DNA of 34,003 nt from JAFDWI01 sp964595905 (GTDB lineage Bacteria > Actinomycetota > Acidimicrobiia > Acidimicrobiales > Iamiaceae), in the NCBI GenBank assembly GCA_964595905.1, contig CAZQSU010000023.1, positions 1 to 34,003 on the forward strand. The letters are read 5' to 3'. The notes beneath the pieces were generated by a model. That model worked only from the letters and a program-made list of their open reading frames with translations, ran no database searches and had not been told where the DNA came from. Shown here one piece after another: positions 15,031-24,399 of the stretch. Every line of letters begins with the position of its first letter. Position 1 is the first letter of the stretch. The translations under genes and the position numbers were made by a program.

Positions 15031-15235
15031 TGCGGTTCCTGTCTTGTCGGGGCCCCGGGGTCGTGTTCGAGGCATTGGATCGGGGTATCTGAGCGCACCC
15101 CCGTGTGAACTCGCGTTTGACGGTTGCCCGATGCCGCCACGTCGACGCGGTGCATCGCCGCAACGGGTCGGCCCACCCACCGATCGTGCGCCGCGTCGAC
15201 GCCACGCTCACACGGCGCATCACACGCCCGGGCGA

Positions 15236-15241
15236 TAGCGT
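15236..15241 (+). promoter_or_regulatory. Likely -10 box for the BTAD regulator
   Basis: TAGCGT lies eight bases before ATG 15250, which suggests a leaderless or nearly leaderless mRNA. Confidence 0.5.
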
Positions 15242-15249
15242 CCGCGACC

Positions 15250-17103
15250 ATGGCGGTCACCATCCACCTACTGGGGAAACCGTCGATCGTCGACGCGGGC
15301 GGGCAGACACGATCTCCGCGGGGCAACAAGGCGTGGGCACTTCTCGCATACCTGCTCCTGGCGGCCCACCCGCCGAGTCGGTCGCACCTCGGCGAGCTGT
15401 TGTTCTCCGGGGCGGATGATCCCCTCGGGGCGCTCCGCTGGAACCTCGCGGAACTGCGGCGGCTCCTCGGGTCGTCGGTGGCCGTGTCGGGTGATCCGGT
15501 GTCGGTGACCCTCGGCGCGGAAATCACCGTCGACGCGCTGCAGCGGCTCGACACCGCCACCGTCGCCCGCGCGCCGGACGCGATCGGCGGCGAACTGCTC
15601 CACGGGGTCACGATCGTCTCGAGTGGTTCGTTCGAATCGTGGTTGCTGATCGAACGTCAGCGGCTGGCCGCGGTGGCCCGCGCCGCACTGTACGAGGCCT
15701 CTCTCGTGCTGCTCGCCACCGGTGACACGGCGACCGCGACCGCGGTGGCTCGTCGAGCCGTCGAGATCGATCCCTACAACGGCGACAACCATGCCGTTCT
15801 CGTCCGCTGTCTCGCCCGGACCGGTGGCGCGCAGATCGCCCGCGAGCAAGCGGCACGCTGTGCGGACCTGTTCCGACGCGAACTCGGCATCGACCAGCCT
15901 GCCGCCGTGCGCGAGGCGCTTGCCGAGGTCGACCGGGTGCCGGTGCCGAACGCCCGCCTGTCGGTCGCGCAGACACGCGCCATGCTCGAAGCCGGCAGCG
16001 CGGCGTTGGCGGCCGGCGCGGTGTCTCGTGGCGTCGACGAACTCGCTGCGGCCGCCAACATCGCCGAGGGGCTCTGTGACGACGCGCTGCGGGCCGAGAC
16101 GACGTTGGCTCTCGCGAGCGCGCTCATCCGTTCGACAGGTGCACGCGGCGCCACGTGTTCCGACCTGTTGCACCGGGCAATCGTGTGCTCCGAAGCCGCG
16201 GGGAACGGTGAACTCCTGGCGTCCGCGTGCCGTGAACTGGCCTTCCTGGCCACACTGAAAGGGCACCGGTCCCAGGTGATCTCGTGGGTCGAACGGGCCG
16301 AGGCTGCCAGCGACGACGAAGCCGGCCGCGCGTCACTGTCGGGCGTGCGGGGCATGGACCGCACCGACACCGCCGACTACCCGGGCGCGCTCGAGGCGCT
16401 GGAGGAATCGGTCTCGAGGGCGGAACGCTCGGGGTCGGTTCGCCAGCGAACTTGGTCACGTTCGATGATCGGACGTGTGCACCTGTTGCGCGACGACCTG
16501 GCGCAGGCCGAGCTGGTGTTGCGCGAGACCGTGGCCACCGCACGCGCCGAGCGCTGGATGGCCTTTCTCCCGTGGCCCGCCAGCATGCTCGGCGAAACGC
16601 GCCTTCGCATGGGCGATCTGGACGAGGCCGCAGACCTGTTGGAGGGGGCGCATGCCATGGCCACGGAGGTGGGCGACCAGTGCTACCTGGCCATGACCGA
16701 TCGTGGCTTGGCGCTGCTCGAGTGGGCCCGAGGCGACGTCGGCGCGGCCCGAAAGTGGATCGGAGAAGGGCTCAGCTCGGCGCCGTGGTACGTGTGGGCC
16801 AGGGGGCACCTGCTCGATGCGGCGTGCGAACTGGCGATTGCCTCCGGCGATCCGGGGGCCGCGACGCTGGTTGCCCGACTCGCCGAGCTCGCCGCCGGCG
16901 CCGGCATGCGCGAGTTGACGGTCAGGGCCGGCATCCACGCCGCGCGTCTCGGCGACACCGCCGGTCTCGAGCTGACTCGAGCGATGGCCGAGACGATCGA
17001 CAGTCCCGCGCTCGTCGATCGGATCGCCCCGACGTCGAGGCCACGGCGCGTCGGTCCGGCGCCCATCCCGGTGCGCACCGAGCTCGTCCGGCTCGAGCGT
17101 TGA
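15250..17103 (+). CDS. BTAD/SARP-type transcriptional regulator with TPR-like tail
   Basis: The 617-residue protein starts with a winged-helix domain as in SARP regulators (VTIHLLGKPSIVD, then KAWALLAYLLLA and LGALRWNLAELRRLLG), followed by a bacterial transcriptional activation domain at about 150-240 (ALYEASLVLLATGD, AVEIDPYNGDNHAVLVRCLA). The rest is alpha-helical repeat sequence rich in ALxxAxxL patterns, TPR-like. There is no P-loop ATPase block, so it is a BTAD-TPR type rather than a large LAL/SARP ATPase. Such proteins activate genes for secondary metabolism or lipid uptake in actinobacteria. No biosynthetic cluster adjoins it, so the target is open. Confidence 0.85.
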   Translation: MAVTIHLLGKPSIVDAGGQTRSPRGNKAWALLAYLLLAAHPPSRSHLGELLFSGADDPLGALRWNLAELRRLLGSSVAVSGDPVSVTLGAEITVDALQRLDTATVARAPDAIGGELLHGVTIVSSGSFESWLLIERQRLAAVARAALYEASLVLLATGDTATATAVARRAVEIDPYNGDNHAVLVRCLARTGGAQIAREQAARCADLFRRELGIDQPAAVREALAEVDRVPVPNARLSVAQTRAMLEAGSAALAAGAVSRGVDELAAAANIAEGLCDDALRAETTLALASALIRSTGARGATCSDLLHRAIVCSEAAGNGELLASACRELAFLATLKGHRSQVISWVERAEAASDDEAGRASLSGVRGMDRTDTADYPGALEALEESVSRAERSGSVRQRTWSRSMIGRVHLLRDDLAQAELVLRETVATARAERWMAFLPWPASMLGETRLRMGDLDEAADLLEGAHAMATEVGDQCYLAMTDRGLALLEWARGDVGAARKWIGEGLSSAPWYVWARGHLLDAACELAIASGDPGAATLVARLAELAAGAGMRELTVRAGIHAARLGDTAGLELTRAMAETIDSPALVDRIAPTSRPRRVGPAPIPVRTELVRLER

Positions 17104-17135
17104 ACCGGGGTCGGGCCGGGGCCTGGCCCGGTTCA
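17101..17135. terminator. Bidirectional hairpin between two converging genes
   Basis: TGAACCGGG (17101-17109) and CCCGGTTCA (17127-17135) are perfect nine-base arms; the first holds the BTAD stop and the second the complement of the PPOX stop. An inner GGGCC/GGCCC pair extends the stem. It could serve both strands. Confidence 0.65.
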
Positions 17136-17645
17136 GTTGTCGAAGCGGAATCGGGTCTGGGCGAAGTCGCCCTTGGCGAACGACAGCACCTTGTGTGGGC
17201 GCACCTCGAAGACGAGGGCCGGGCCCGGACCGTGGTGGAAGGCGCCGCCGTGCACGGTGAAGTCCCAGTCGTCGCCGTACTTCTGCCGCCATTTCGCAGC
17301 GAGGACGCGCAGCAGTCCGTCATCGGTGACGCGGGCCGCGCGCCCTTCCGTGACGACGTCGAGACCGGCATCCCAGCGGTTGTCGCCGGTGGTGAGCACG
17401 CACGCGTCGTCGCCGCGCAGGTTCACGGCCTTCTGCTCGTCGGGTCCGGTGCAGAAGTACAGCGCGCCGTCGTGCCACACTGCCAGGAGCGGCGTGACGT
17501 GAGGACGGCCGTCGGTCCGCACGGTCGAGATCCAGAACACCTCGGCCGCTTCGAGGACCTCGACGACCGCCTCCCACGGTGTCGGCACGGCGCCGGGCGC
17601 ACTGAACCCGGAGTGCAGGTCGGGTATGGGGGTGGGCGGCGTCAT
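17133..17645 (-). CDS. Pyridoxamine 5'-phosphate oxidase-family flavin protein
   Basis: The 170-residue product has the FMN/F420-binding split-barrel of PPOX-family proteins: VFWISTVRTDGRPHVTPLLAVWHDGALYF (seen as VRTDGRPHVTPL), then CVLTTGDN and DVVTEGRAARV, and a C-terminal RPHKVLSFAKGDFAQTRFRF. In actinobacteria these often use F420 or bind haem or FMN, with many unassigned. The ATG at 17648 overlaps the CocE stop (ATGA) and a second ATG lies at 17645 with AGGAGG five bases upstream; I chose the latter. It is therefore a coupled operon with the hydrolase. Confidence 0.86.
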   Translation of the reverse strand: MTPPTPIPDLHSGFSAPGAVPTPWEAVVEVLEAAEVFWISTVRTDGRPHVTPLLAVWHDGALYFCTGPDEQKAVNLRGDDACVLTTGDNRWDAGLDVVTEGRAARVTDDGLLRVLAAKWRQKYGDDWDFTVHGGAFHHGPGPALVFEVRPHKVLSFAKGDFAQTRFRFDN

Positions 17646-19423
17646 CATGGCCTCCTGGTTTCGTTCGTCGGGTGCACCGTATGCGCCCGCCCGGATGCTC
17701 GGGCGATGACCGGCACCAGCAGGTGGGCGTCGCGGTCGGGACCCCAGTGCAAGGTGATCGAAGTGCCCTTCGACGACGGTTCGTACCGCGTGGGGAAGCT
17801 TCCGAACAACGGATTGCGCGGAGCGAGCCAACGACCCGCGACGACCAGGCGGAGTTGCTCCCCTGCCCGGAAGAGGGTGGCCGACGGGAGCAGCTCGACG
17901 TCGACGGGCACGACCTCGCCGGGCCGTACAGGCTCGGGGTGGATACACGCCGGCACAGGTTGGATGGGCGTGGAACGCTCGGGGTCGAGGGCGCGCAGGG
18001 CGACGCGGGCGAAGCCGGTGGTGACGCGGTCGTTGCCGTAGCCCTGGGCGCCTTCGAAGCCCACGAAGCGGCCGCCGCGCCACGTCTCGACACCGACGAA
18101 CAGGTTGGCGTCGTCGCTCCCGGCGACCTCCACGAACAGCCGCGCGACCATCGGTCCGGTGAGCTCGACGTCGCGCTGCACGGTCCAGGTGAACACCGCG
18201 GCCCTGTCTTGCGCGGCGAAGGTGACCGAGCCGGTCGACGCGGGAGGTTCGCGGTCGAGCCGCCCGGGTGCGGTCAGAAACAGGGTCTGCCAGTCGGTGC
18301 GGGCGAGGGGCCATTCGTGTTCCTCGCGGATCTCGACCACGGTGGCGCGATCTTCCCGGATCTCGAGGTGCACCGTGCGACCGGTGCTGCCGCCGGTTTC
18401 CGCCGCGTCGTCGGCGTCGACGTCCGCGCCACCGCCGAGCACGTCACGGAAGAACGCGAGCTGCTCGGCCTTCGCGTGCTCCGAATAGAAGGCGGCCCAC
18501 TTGCCGCCGCGGTGGGTGAACAGGCGGGCGTGGCTCGAGCGGGCCTGGGCGAACCCCCGGAACGAGCCGCGGGAGTGCAGGGTGTGGTCCGAGAAGCTGG
18601 CACACACCAGCATCGGCACGGTGATGGCGGTGAGGTCGGGAGCGAGCCCGGCCCAGTAGTCGTCGCGCAGCGGGTGGTTGCGCCAGGTGCCGACCAGGTC
18701 GGAGCCGAGCCGGGCGGAACGCTTCAGTCCGGTCGCCCACAGCTTCGCGAAGCCGACTTCGCGGACCCCGCCGGGATACGCGAGGTCCCGGTACGGGTCC
18801 GACAATCCCTCCCACGGGCAGATGGCTCGCAGCGCCGGCGGAGCCAGCGACGCGGCACCCCACTGGGTGATCGCCAGGTACGACACGCCCAGCATCACCA
18901 CGTTGCCGTCACTCCAGGGTTGCGCGGCGGTCCATTCGACGGCGTCGGCCACGTCTTCGCGTTCCTGGGCGGACATCGGGTCGATGACCCCGTCCGAGGA
19001 GCCCGCCCCACGCAGATCGACGGCGACCACGACGAACCCGGTCGCCGTCCAGAACGCAGGGTCGGGAGCCTCCCAGGTGGTGAGCGCGGAGAAGCGCACC
19101 TCATCGGGTTGCCGCATGATCCGGTACCGCCAGGGAATCGTCCACCGCCCACGGCGCTTCGTCGGCATGCGGTCCTTGCCGTAGGGGTGGGCGCAGAGCA
19201 CCACGGGACGCGGCGTCGAATCGGCGGTGCGGAACACATTGGCGCGCAGCACGGTGTTGTCGCGGGTGGTGATGGCCACGTCGCTCTCGACCTCCACCCC
19301 GGGTGGCGGGTCGGTCACGACCACGGGCGGGCGGACGACACTGCGTACCTTGGCGAGTCCGTAGCCCAACCAGCCGGGCCGTGGTCGCCAGGGTCGATCG
19401 AACACGGGATACGGCGGCGTCAT
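17645..19423 (-). CDS. CocE/NonD-type X-Pro dipeptidyl-peptidase-like hydrolase
   Basis: The 592-residue protein has the CocE/NonD alpha/beta-hydrolase core at about 50-380: VVLCAHPYGKDR, VAVDLRGAGSSDG, nucleophile elbow GVSYLAITQWG (Ser), DHTLHSRGSF (Asp) and RLFTHRGGKW (His), followed by a C-terminal jelly-roll with LFVGVETWRGGRFVGFEG and LLPSATLFRAGEQLRLVVAG. Known members cleave cocaine esters, antibiotics or X-Pro peptides. No signal peptide is visible, so it probably stays in the cytoplasm. GGAGGG sits seven bases before the ATG. It leads the coupled operon with the PPOX gene. Confidence 0.88.
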   Translation of the reverse strand: MTPPYPVFDRPWRPRPGWLGYGLAKVRSVVRPPVVVTDPPPGVEVESDVAITTRDNTVLRANVFRTADSTPRPVVLCAHPYGKDRMPTKRRGRWTIPWRYRIMRQPDEVRFSALTTWEAPDPAFWTATGFVVVAVDLRGAGSSDGVIDPMSAQEREDVADAVEWTAAQPWSDGNVVMLGVSYLAITQWGAASLAPPALRAICPWEGLSDPYRDLAYPGGVREVGFAKLWATGLKRSARLGSDLVGTWRNHPLRDDYWAGLAPDLTAITVPMLVCASFSDHTLHSRGSFRGFAQARSSHARLFTHRGGKWAAFYSEHAKAEQLAFFRDVLGGGADVDADDAAETGGSTGRTVHLEIREDRATVVEIREEHEWPLARTDWQTLFLTAPGRLDREPPASTGSVTFAAQDRAAVFTWTVQRDVELTGPMVARLFVEVAGSDDANLFVGVETWRGGRFVGFEGAQGYGNDRVTTGFARVALRALDPERSTPIQPVPACIHPEPVRPGEVVPVDVELLPSATLFRAGEQLRLVVAGRWLAPRNPLFGSFPTRYEPSSKGTSITLHWGPDRDAHLLVPVIARASGRAHTVHPTNETRRP

Positions 19424-19639
19424 CGATGCCCTCCAACTGGTGTGCGAGGGCGTCGGCCGGGTCGATCGTCGCGCCGGTCGGGTGTCGAGTGCCCACGGCA
19501 CGTTACCCGACCGATCATGTGCATCGCCAGGGGATGGATCGTCCCGGCCCGACCGCGACGATCGGCCCACGAGGACCGGGCCCGGGCCGCTCGATCTCGA
19601 TCTGCTCGACGATCGAGACCCATCGATGACCAGACGCAC

Positions 19640-19753
19640 ATGACCCCGGAACAGGAGTACGAGTTCTACGCCCGGCCGGAGAATCAGGAACCTCGAGGCG
19701 CCGGTCGTCGGGGGAAGCGTTCGAAGTCGACCGGAGTCGTACCGCGGGCATGA
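19640..19753 (+). pseudogene. Truncated RHH-like small gene
   Basis: Thirty-seven codons starting MTPEQEYEFYARPENQEP then RRGKRSKSTGVVPRA and a TGA. From memory, actinobacterial proteins beginning with this YEFYA-x-PENQ-P pattern go on for 40 more residues as a ribbon-helix-helix DNA-binding domain (PVRF... RSVSAWIR...). Here it stops where the helix should start, and no other frame restores it. I infer a decayed antitoxin or regulator. No partner toxin is adjacent. Confidence 0.45.
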
Positions 19754-19804
19754 TACGAGGTCGGGCGACGCGTCGCATCGCCGGCCACGCTGCGACCTGG
19801 TCGA

Positions 19805-20824
19805 TCAGACGGTGAGCAGGGCCTTGATGGCGCGGCGTTCGTCCATGGCCCGGTAGCCCTCCGCCGCTTCGTCGAGAGGCAGGGTCAGATCGAACACCTT
19901 GCCGGGGTCGATGCGGCGGTCGCCGATGAGCTCGATGAGCTCGGGAAGGAAACGCCTCACCGGCGCCGGACCGCCATGGAGGTGGGTGAGGCTGTGGAAC
20001 AGGTCGGCGCCGGGGATGTCGCCGTGGGTGACCCCGACGAAGCCGACGTGGCCACCGGGCCGGGTTGCGCCCATGGCCTGGACCATCGATTCGCGCGTGC
20101 CCACGGCTTCGATCGCGCAGTCGGCGCCGAGCCCGTCGGTCAGGTCCTTCACGGCGGCGACGCCTTCGTCGCCGCGTTCGGAGACGATGTCGGTCGCGCC
20201 GTACTCGACCGCCAATCGCTGCCGGGTCTCGTGACGGCTCATGACGATGATCCGCTGGGCGCCGAGTTGGTGCGCCGCGAGCACGCCGTGCAGCCCGACC
20301 GCGCCGTCACCGACCACGACGACGGTACGGCCGGGGCCGACCTCGGCAGCGGTGGCCGCGAACCAGCCGGTGCCCAGCACGTCGGACGCGGCGAGGTAGC
20401 TGGGCACCAGATCGGCCTCGGGCACTTCGGGCGTCGCCACGAGCGTGCCGTCCGCGAGCGGGATGCGGGCGTAGGTGGCCTGGGTGCCGATCGAGCCCAT
20501 GGGCACGCGGTGCACACAGGCGCTCTGGTAGCCCGACCGGCAGATCGCGCAGGTGTTGTCGGACGCGAAGAACGAGCCGATCACGAACTGGCCCGGCCGC
20601 ACCGAGGTGACCTCGGCGCCGACCTCCTCGACGATGCCGCAGTACTCGTGGCCCATCGGTGCGGGGTCGCCGCCGACGTCGATGCCGCGGTAAGGCCACA
20701 GGTCAGAACCGCAGACGCACGTGGCCGAGATGCGGATGACGGCGTCGGTCGGCGCCTCGATGGTGGGGTCGGGCCGTTGTTCGACACGGATGTCGCCGGG
20801 CCCGTGGATGATGGCTCCTCGCAT
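19805..20824 (-). CDS. Zinc-dependent alcohol dehydrogenase (MDR)
   Basis: A 339-residue medium-chain dehydrogenase: ATCVCGSDLWPYRG with the catalytic Cys, PMGHEYCGIVEEVG (His and Glu), DNTCAICRSGYQSAC (structural zinc loop with three Cys), a Rossmann VVGDGAVGLHGVLAAHQLGA and a C-terminal EGYRAMDERRAIKALLTV. It oxidises an alcohol or reduces an aldehyde with NAD(P). AGGAG precedes the ATG. It is the last gene of a minus-strand run. Confidence 0.92.
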   Translation of the reverse strand: MRGAIIHGPGDIRVEQRPDPTIEAPTDAVIRISATCVCGSDLWPYRGIDVGGDPAPMGHEYCGIVEEVGAEVTSVRPGQFVIGSFFASDNTCAICRSGYQSACVHRVPMGSIGTQATYARIPLADGTLVATPEVPEADLVPSYLAASDVLGTGWFAATAAEVGPGRTVVVVGDGAVGLHGVLAAHQLGAQRIIVMSRHETRQRLAVEYGATDIVSERGDEGVAAVKDLTDGLGADCAIEAVGTRESMVQAMGATRPGGHVGFVGVTHGDIPGADLFHSLTHLHGGPAPVRRFLPELIELIGDRRIDPGKVFDLTLPLDEAAEGYRAMDERRAIKALLTV

Positions 20825-20852
20825 GAAGTTCTCCTTTCGTTGAAAAGCCCGG

Positions 20853-21128
20853 TCAGGCGTGCCCGACGCGGGCCAACAGATCCTCGACTGCGGTGAGCAC
20901 CGCGTCGCGGTGGGCCAGCGAGTCGTGGATCATGTGTCCCGCCCCGGTGACCACCCGGCGTTCCAACTCGGGGCTGTGCCGGGACAACGAGTCCAGGATC
21001 GCCGGCCTGACGATGGTGTCGGGCGAGGCGGGGTCACCGGCCAACACGATCCCCGGCACGGGCAACGTCTGGTCGGGGTCGAACACCGGCGCCATCGTCC
21101 CGTCGAAGACCGCATCGAGCACGCTCAC
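20853..21128 (-). pseudogene. C-terminal fragment of an alpha/beta hydrolase
   Basis: Ninety residues encode the end of an alpha/beta-hydrolase: FDGTMAPVFDPDQTLP, VPGIVLAGDPAS with a likely acid residue, then TGAGHMIHDSLAHR with the catalytic His. The nucleophile Ser and core are missing. The only start is GTG 21128, which lies inside the fold (upstream in-frame codons still look like hydrolase, LNPARPLW), and the baeRF stop at 21149 follows at once. So the first about 180 residues appear deleted. Confidence 0.7.
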
Positions 21129-21148
21129 CCAGAGGGGTCGGGCCGGGT

Positions 21149-22222
21149 TCAGCGGAGCAGCAGACCGACCCGGCCGTGGTCCGCCAGTGCGTCGTTGGCC
21201 ACGAACTCGACGTCGCCGCCGGCGCGCACCACGTGTTCCACCAACTCGTCGATCGGATCCTCCATCACCTCGCCCGGGTGGCCACTGGCCGCGATCAAGC
21301 GACCGTCCTCTTCACGTGCCGGTTGGCTCCGGTAGTCCTCTTCGACCACCAGCAGGCGCCCGCGCCCTTCCCGGGCATACCGCCAGGTCTCGTCGAGGCC
21401 GGTCACGGCCCGACCGGTGTGGAGCGCGTCGAGCAGTTCGGAGATCACCTCGTCACGCCGGTTGCGCAACCGCTCGCGCATGACCTCCCAGGCGAGCTCG
21501 CCGATCCGGTGGGCCGACGCCGAATCGTGGGATCCCACGATGCGGCCGATCACCCGGCCCGTGCCGTTGCCGACCTCGTCGAACATCGCCAGGGAGGGCT
21601 TGACGCCGAAGAGCACGAGCGGCCGAGCGTCGCCGTTGGTGGCGGCGGCGAGCGTCTCGTGGATCTTGCGGTAGTGGATCCGCCGGGCCTCCTCGTCGTC
21701 GCCGCCGGGTTTCATGGCGAAGCGACCGGCCACCGCCCGGCGGTCGATCGAGGGCACCTCGTCGGTCACCGGAAAGCCGTCGCCGGTCACCTCGTGCGCG
21801 TCGTCTCGCACCGCGTCGAACAGGCGGGCACCCTGGTCGGACACCACGAGTGCCCGGTAGGCCGGGCTGCGGCGGAGCCCCTGGATCAGAAAGCGGGTGG
21901 CCGGTGTGGTTGCGAGCACCACGCCCGACCGGATCGGAAACGGCACGGCGCGCGATTCGGACCGGTCGTCGGTGGCCACCAGGACCGCGCCCTTGGCGCC
22001 CTCGTTGAAGGGAACCTGCTCGGCGGCGGCCTCGAGGTTGGCCGTGATCTTGGCCGCCGCGTCACCGGCCTCGTCTTCGAGCCGGGTTCTGGCCTCGGCG
22101 AGCAGGTTCTTCAACACGATGCGGTCGGCATCGGCATCTTCTCGCAGCCGTCCGAGGGGCAGTGACAGCGTCACCACCATCTCGGCCTCGATCTTCAACA
22201 GGTCATCGACGATCTCGTGCAC
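21149..22222 (-). CDS. baeRF-family (eRF1-like) protein
   Basis: The 357-residue protein matches the bacterial archaeo-eukaryotic release factor family, most likely group 3: VTLSLPLGRLREDADADRI, LEDEAGDAAAKITANLEAAAE, RSPAYRALVVSDQGARLFD, YRKIHETLAAATNGDARPLVLFGVKPSLAMF and a C-terminal GGDVEFVANDALADHGRVG (read as short pieces). These eRF1-like proteins lack the stop-codon-reading GGQ and their role is open, perhaps ribosome rescue. GTG 22222 is the start because GAGAGGA precedes it; the longer frame lacks support. Its end abuts the hydrolase fragment. Confidence 0.8.
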   Translation of the reverse strand: MHEIVDDLLKIEAEMVVTLSLPLGRLREDADADRIVLKNLLAEARTRLEDEAGDAAAKITANLEAAAEQVPFNEGAKGAVLVATDDRSESRAVPFPIRSGVVLATTPATRFLIQGLRRSPAYRALVVSDQGARLFDAVRDDAHEVTGDGFPVTDEVPSIDRRAVAGRFAMKPGGDDEEARRIHYRKIHETLAAATNGDARPLVLFGVKPSLAMFDEVGNGTGRVIGRIVGSHDSASAHRIGELAWEVMRERLRNRRDEVISELLDALHTGRAVTGLDETWRYAREGRGRLLVVEEDYRSQPAREEDGRLIAASGHPGEVMEDPIDELVEHVVRAGGDVEFVANDALADHGRVGLLLR

Positions 22223-22346
22223 GATGGTCCTCTCGTCGGGGACGGCCGTGCCCTCCCGGCCCGGCCGCTGGGGGTGCACTCAGTCTCGCCGAAGGTCCCG
22301 GCACTTTCAACGCATGTTGCCGAGTGGACCTGGTCGGGGGCTTCGA

Positions 22347-24299
22347 TCAGGTCGTTCCTCGACCGAGGTCGAGGCGACGCAGCAGCTGGGCGTTGGCGGC
22401 GACGATGATCGTGGACAGGCTCATCAACACCGCACCGATCGCGGGGGGAAGTACGAACCCGGCCCAGGCGAACACGCCGGCGGCCAGGGGGATGGCGAGC
22501 ACGTTGTAGCCGGCCGCCCAGGCGAGGTTCTGCAGCGACTTGGAGTAGCCGGCCTCCGACAGACGGACCGTCGACACGACCCCGCGCGGGTCGCTGCTCG
22601 CCAGGATGATCCCGGCGGATTCGATGGCGACGTCGGTGCCCGCGCCGATGGCGATGCCGACCTCGGCGCGGGCGAGCGCGGGTGCGTCGTTGACGCCGTC
22701 GCCGACCATGGCGACCCGCCGACCCCGGGCCTGCAGCTCGGCGACCTTCGCGGACTTGTCCTCGGGGAGCACCTCGGCGAACACCTCGTCGAGGCCCAGG
22801 TCGGACCCGACGGCGTCGGCGACCTGGTGGGCGTCGCCGGTGATGAGGGCCACGTGCAGCCCGCGGGCACGCAACGCCTCGACGGCCTGGCGGGCCTCGG
22901 GCCGGATCTCGTCCTCGAGCGCGCAGGCGCCGATCACCGCCGCGTCGCGTGCCACGAAGATCACCGCGGCACCGCGCTCCTGCCATTCGGCGACCCGTCC
23001 GGCGAGCTCGTCGGGCACCTCCAGGAGCTGGTCGCGCAGCAGGGCCGGGCCGCCGACGGTGTGGGTCACCCCGTCGATGCGGCCCTCGACGCCCCGGCCG
23101 GGAACCGAACGGAAGTCGGTGACCTCTGCCAGCGGCCCGCGCGCTCGCGCCGCGGTGACGATCGCTCTGGCGAGGGGATGTTCACTGTCGGCCTCCACGC
23201 CGCCCGCCACGCGCAGGAGTTCGTCGACGTCGACGCCGTCCGCGGCCGCGACGTCGACGACCACGTGCGCGCCCCGGGTGAGCGTGCCGGTCTTGTCGAA
23301 CAGCACCGTGTCGAGGGTGCGGGCGGCTTCGAGGGCGAGACGGTCCTTGATGAGCACCCCGTTGCGGGCTCCGATCGCACTGGTCAGCGAGATCGTCAAC
23401 GGGATCGCCAGCCCGAGCGCATGCGGGCACGAGATCACCAGCACGGTGACGACCCGCTCGACGGCCTGGTCGGTCTGTCCGACCGCGACCCAGACGATCG
23501 CGGTGACGATCGCCGCGCCGGTTGCGACGTAGAACAACAGCGCGGCGGCCCGGTCGGCGAGCATCTGGCTGCGTGAGCGGGACTGCTGGGCCTCCTCGAC
23601 CAGTCGGCCGATGCCGGCGAGCGCCGTGTCGTCGCCGACCGCGGTGATGCGTACGCGCAGCGACGAGTCGGTCGACACGGTGCCCGCCACCACTTGGTCA
23701 CCGAGTGCCTTCGCGACCGGACGGGATTCACCGGTGATCATCGACTCGTCCAGCTCCGCGGCACCGTCGACGATCTCCCCATCGGCGGGAACCCGGCCAC
23801 CGGCGCGCACCAGCACCGTGTCGTCGGGGCGGAGCGCATCGAGCGCGACCAGCTCGGTCGTCCCGCCGTCGTGGAGCCGTTCGGCTTCGTCGGGGAGGAG
23901 CGCTGCGAGTGCGGACAGCGCATCCTGGGCCTGGCCGAGTGCCTTCATCTCCTGCCAGTGGCCCAGCAGCATGATCGTGATCAGCGCGCCCAGCTCCCAC
24001 CAGAAGTCCAGGTGGAACCAGCCGATCGACGTGGCCAGCGAGGCGACGTACGCGACGCTGATCGCCATCGCGATCAGCAGCATCATGCCCGGTTGGCGGT
24101 CGCGGGCCTCCTGCCGGCCGCCGGTCAGGAACGGGCGGCCCGCCCAGAAGAACAGGACGGTACCGAGCACCGGCCCGACCCAGTCGATACCGGGGAAGTC
24201 CAGCGAGTAGCCGAACCAGTCCATGACCATCTCGCTGGTGACCGCCATCGGGATCGACAGCAGCAGGCTCCACCAGAACAACCGGCGGAACATCTCGGC
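22347..24299 (-). CDS. P1B-3 copper-transporting P-type ATPase (CPH type), N-terminus in the gap
   Basis: The visible 650 residues begin at AEMFRRLFWWSLLLSIP, the usual start of the first membrane pair, and hold MITGESRPVAKALGDQVVAG (A domain), VISCPHALGLAIPL (CPH metal motif in a transmembrane helix), FDKTGTLTRG (Asp phosphorylation site), SEHPLARAIV and MVGDGVNDAPAL. The CPH motif puts it in P1B-3, known for Cu+, Ag+ or Cu2+ export. The expected His-rich N-terminus lies in the run of N. It ends the minus-strand unit and shares the island with the Sco1 operon. Confidence 0.93.
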   Translation of the reverse strand, partial: AEMFRRLFWWSLLLSIPMAVTSEMVMDWFGYSLDFPGIDWVGPVLGTVLFFWAGRPFLTGGRQEARDRQPGMMLLIAMAISVAYVASLATSIGWFHLDFWWELGALITIMLLGHWQEMKALGQAQDALSALAALLPDEAERLHDGGTTELVALDALRPDDTVLVRAGGRVPADGEIVDGAAELDESMITGESRPVAKALGDQVVAGTVSTDSSLRVRITAVGDDTALAGIGRLVEEAQQSRSRSQMLADRAAALLFYVATGAAIVTAIVWVAVGQTDQAVERVVTVLVISCPHALGLAIPLTISLTSAIGARNGVLIKDRLALEAARTLDTVLFDKTGTLTRGAHVVVDVAAADGVDVDELLRVAGGVEADSEHPLARAIVTAARARGPLAEVTDFRSVPGRGVEGRIDGVTHTVGGPALLRDQLLEVPDELAGRVAEWQERGAAVIFVARDAAVIGACALEDEIRPEARQAVEALRARGLHVALITGDAHQVADAVGSDLGLDEVFAEVLPEDKSAKVAELQARGRRVAMVGDGVNDAPALARAEVGIAIGAGTDVAIESAGIILASSDPRGVVSTVRLSEAGYSKSLQNLAWAAGYNVLAIPLAAGVFAWAGFVLPPAIGAVLMSLSTIIVAANAQLLRRLDLGRGTT

Positions 24300-24399
24300 N
24301 NNNNNNNNNNNNNNNNNNNNNNNNNNNNNNNNNNNNNNNNNNNNNNNNNNNNNNNNNNNNNNNNNNNNNNNNNNNNNNNNNNNNNNNNNNNNNNNNNNN
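24300..24399. other. Assembly gap of 100 N
   Basis: Exactly 100 N is the convention for a gap of unknown length. It removes the start of the copper ATPase and the end of the ArsI-like gene, and could hide further genes. Confidence 0.98.

Noticed and set aside
17672..19753. Plus-strand open frame of 693 residues across the CocE gene
   Set aside because: It is the antisense of a well-supported hydrolase; only its last 37 codons look like another gene.
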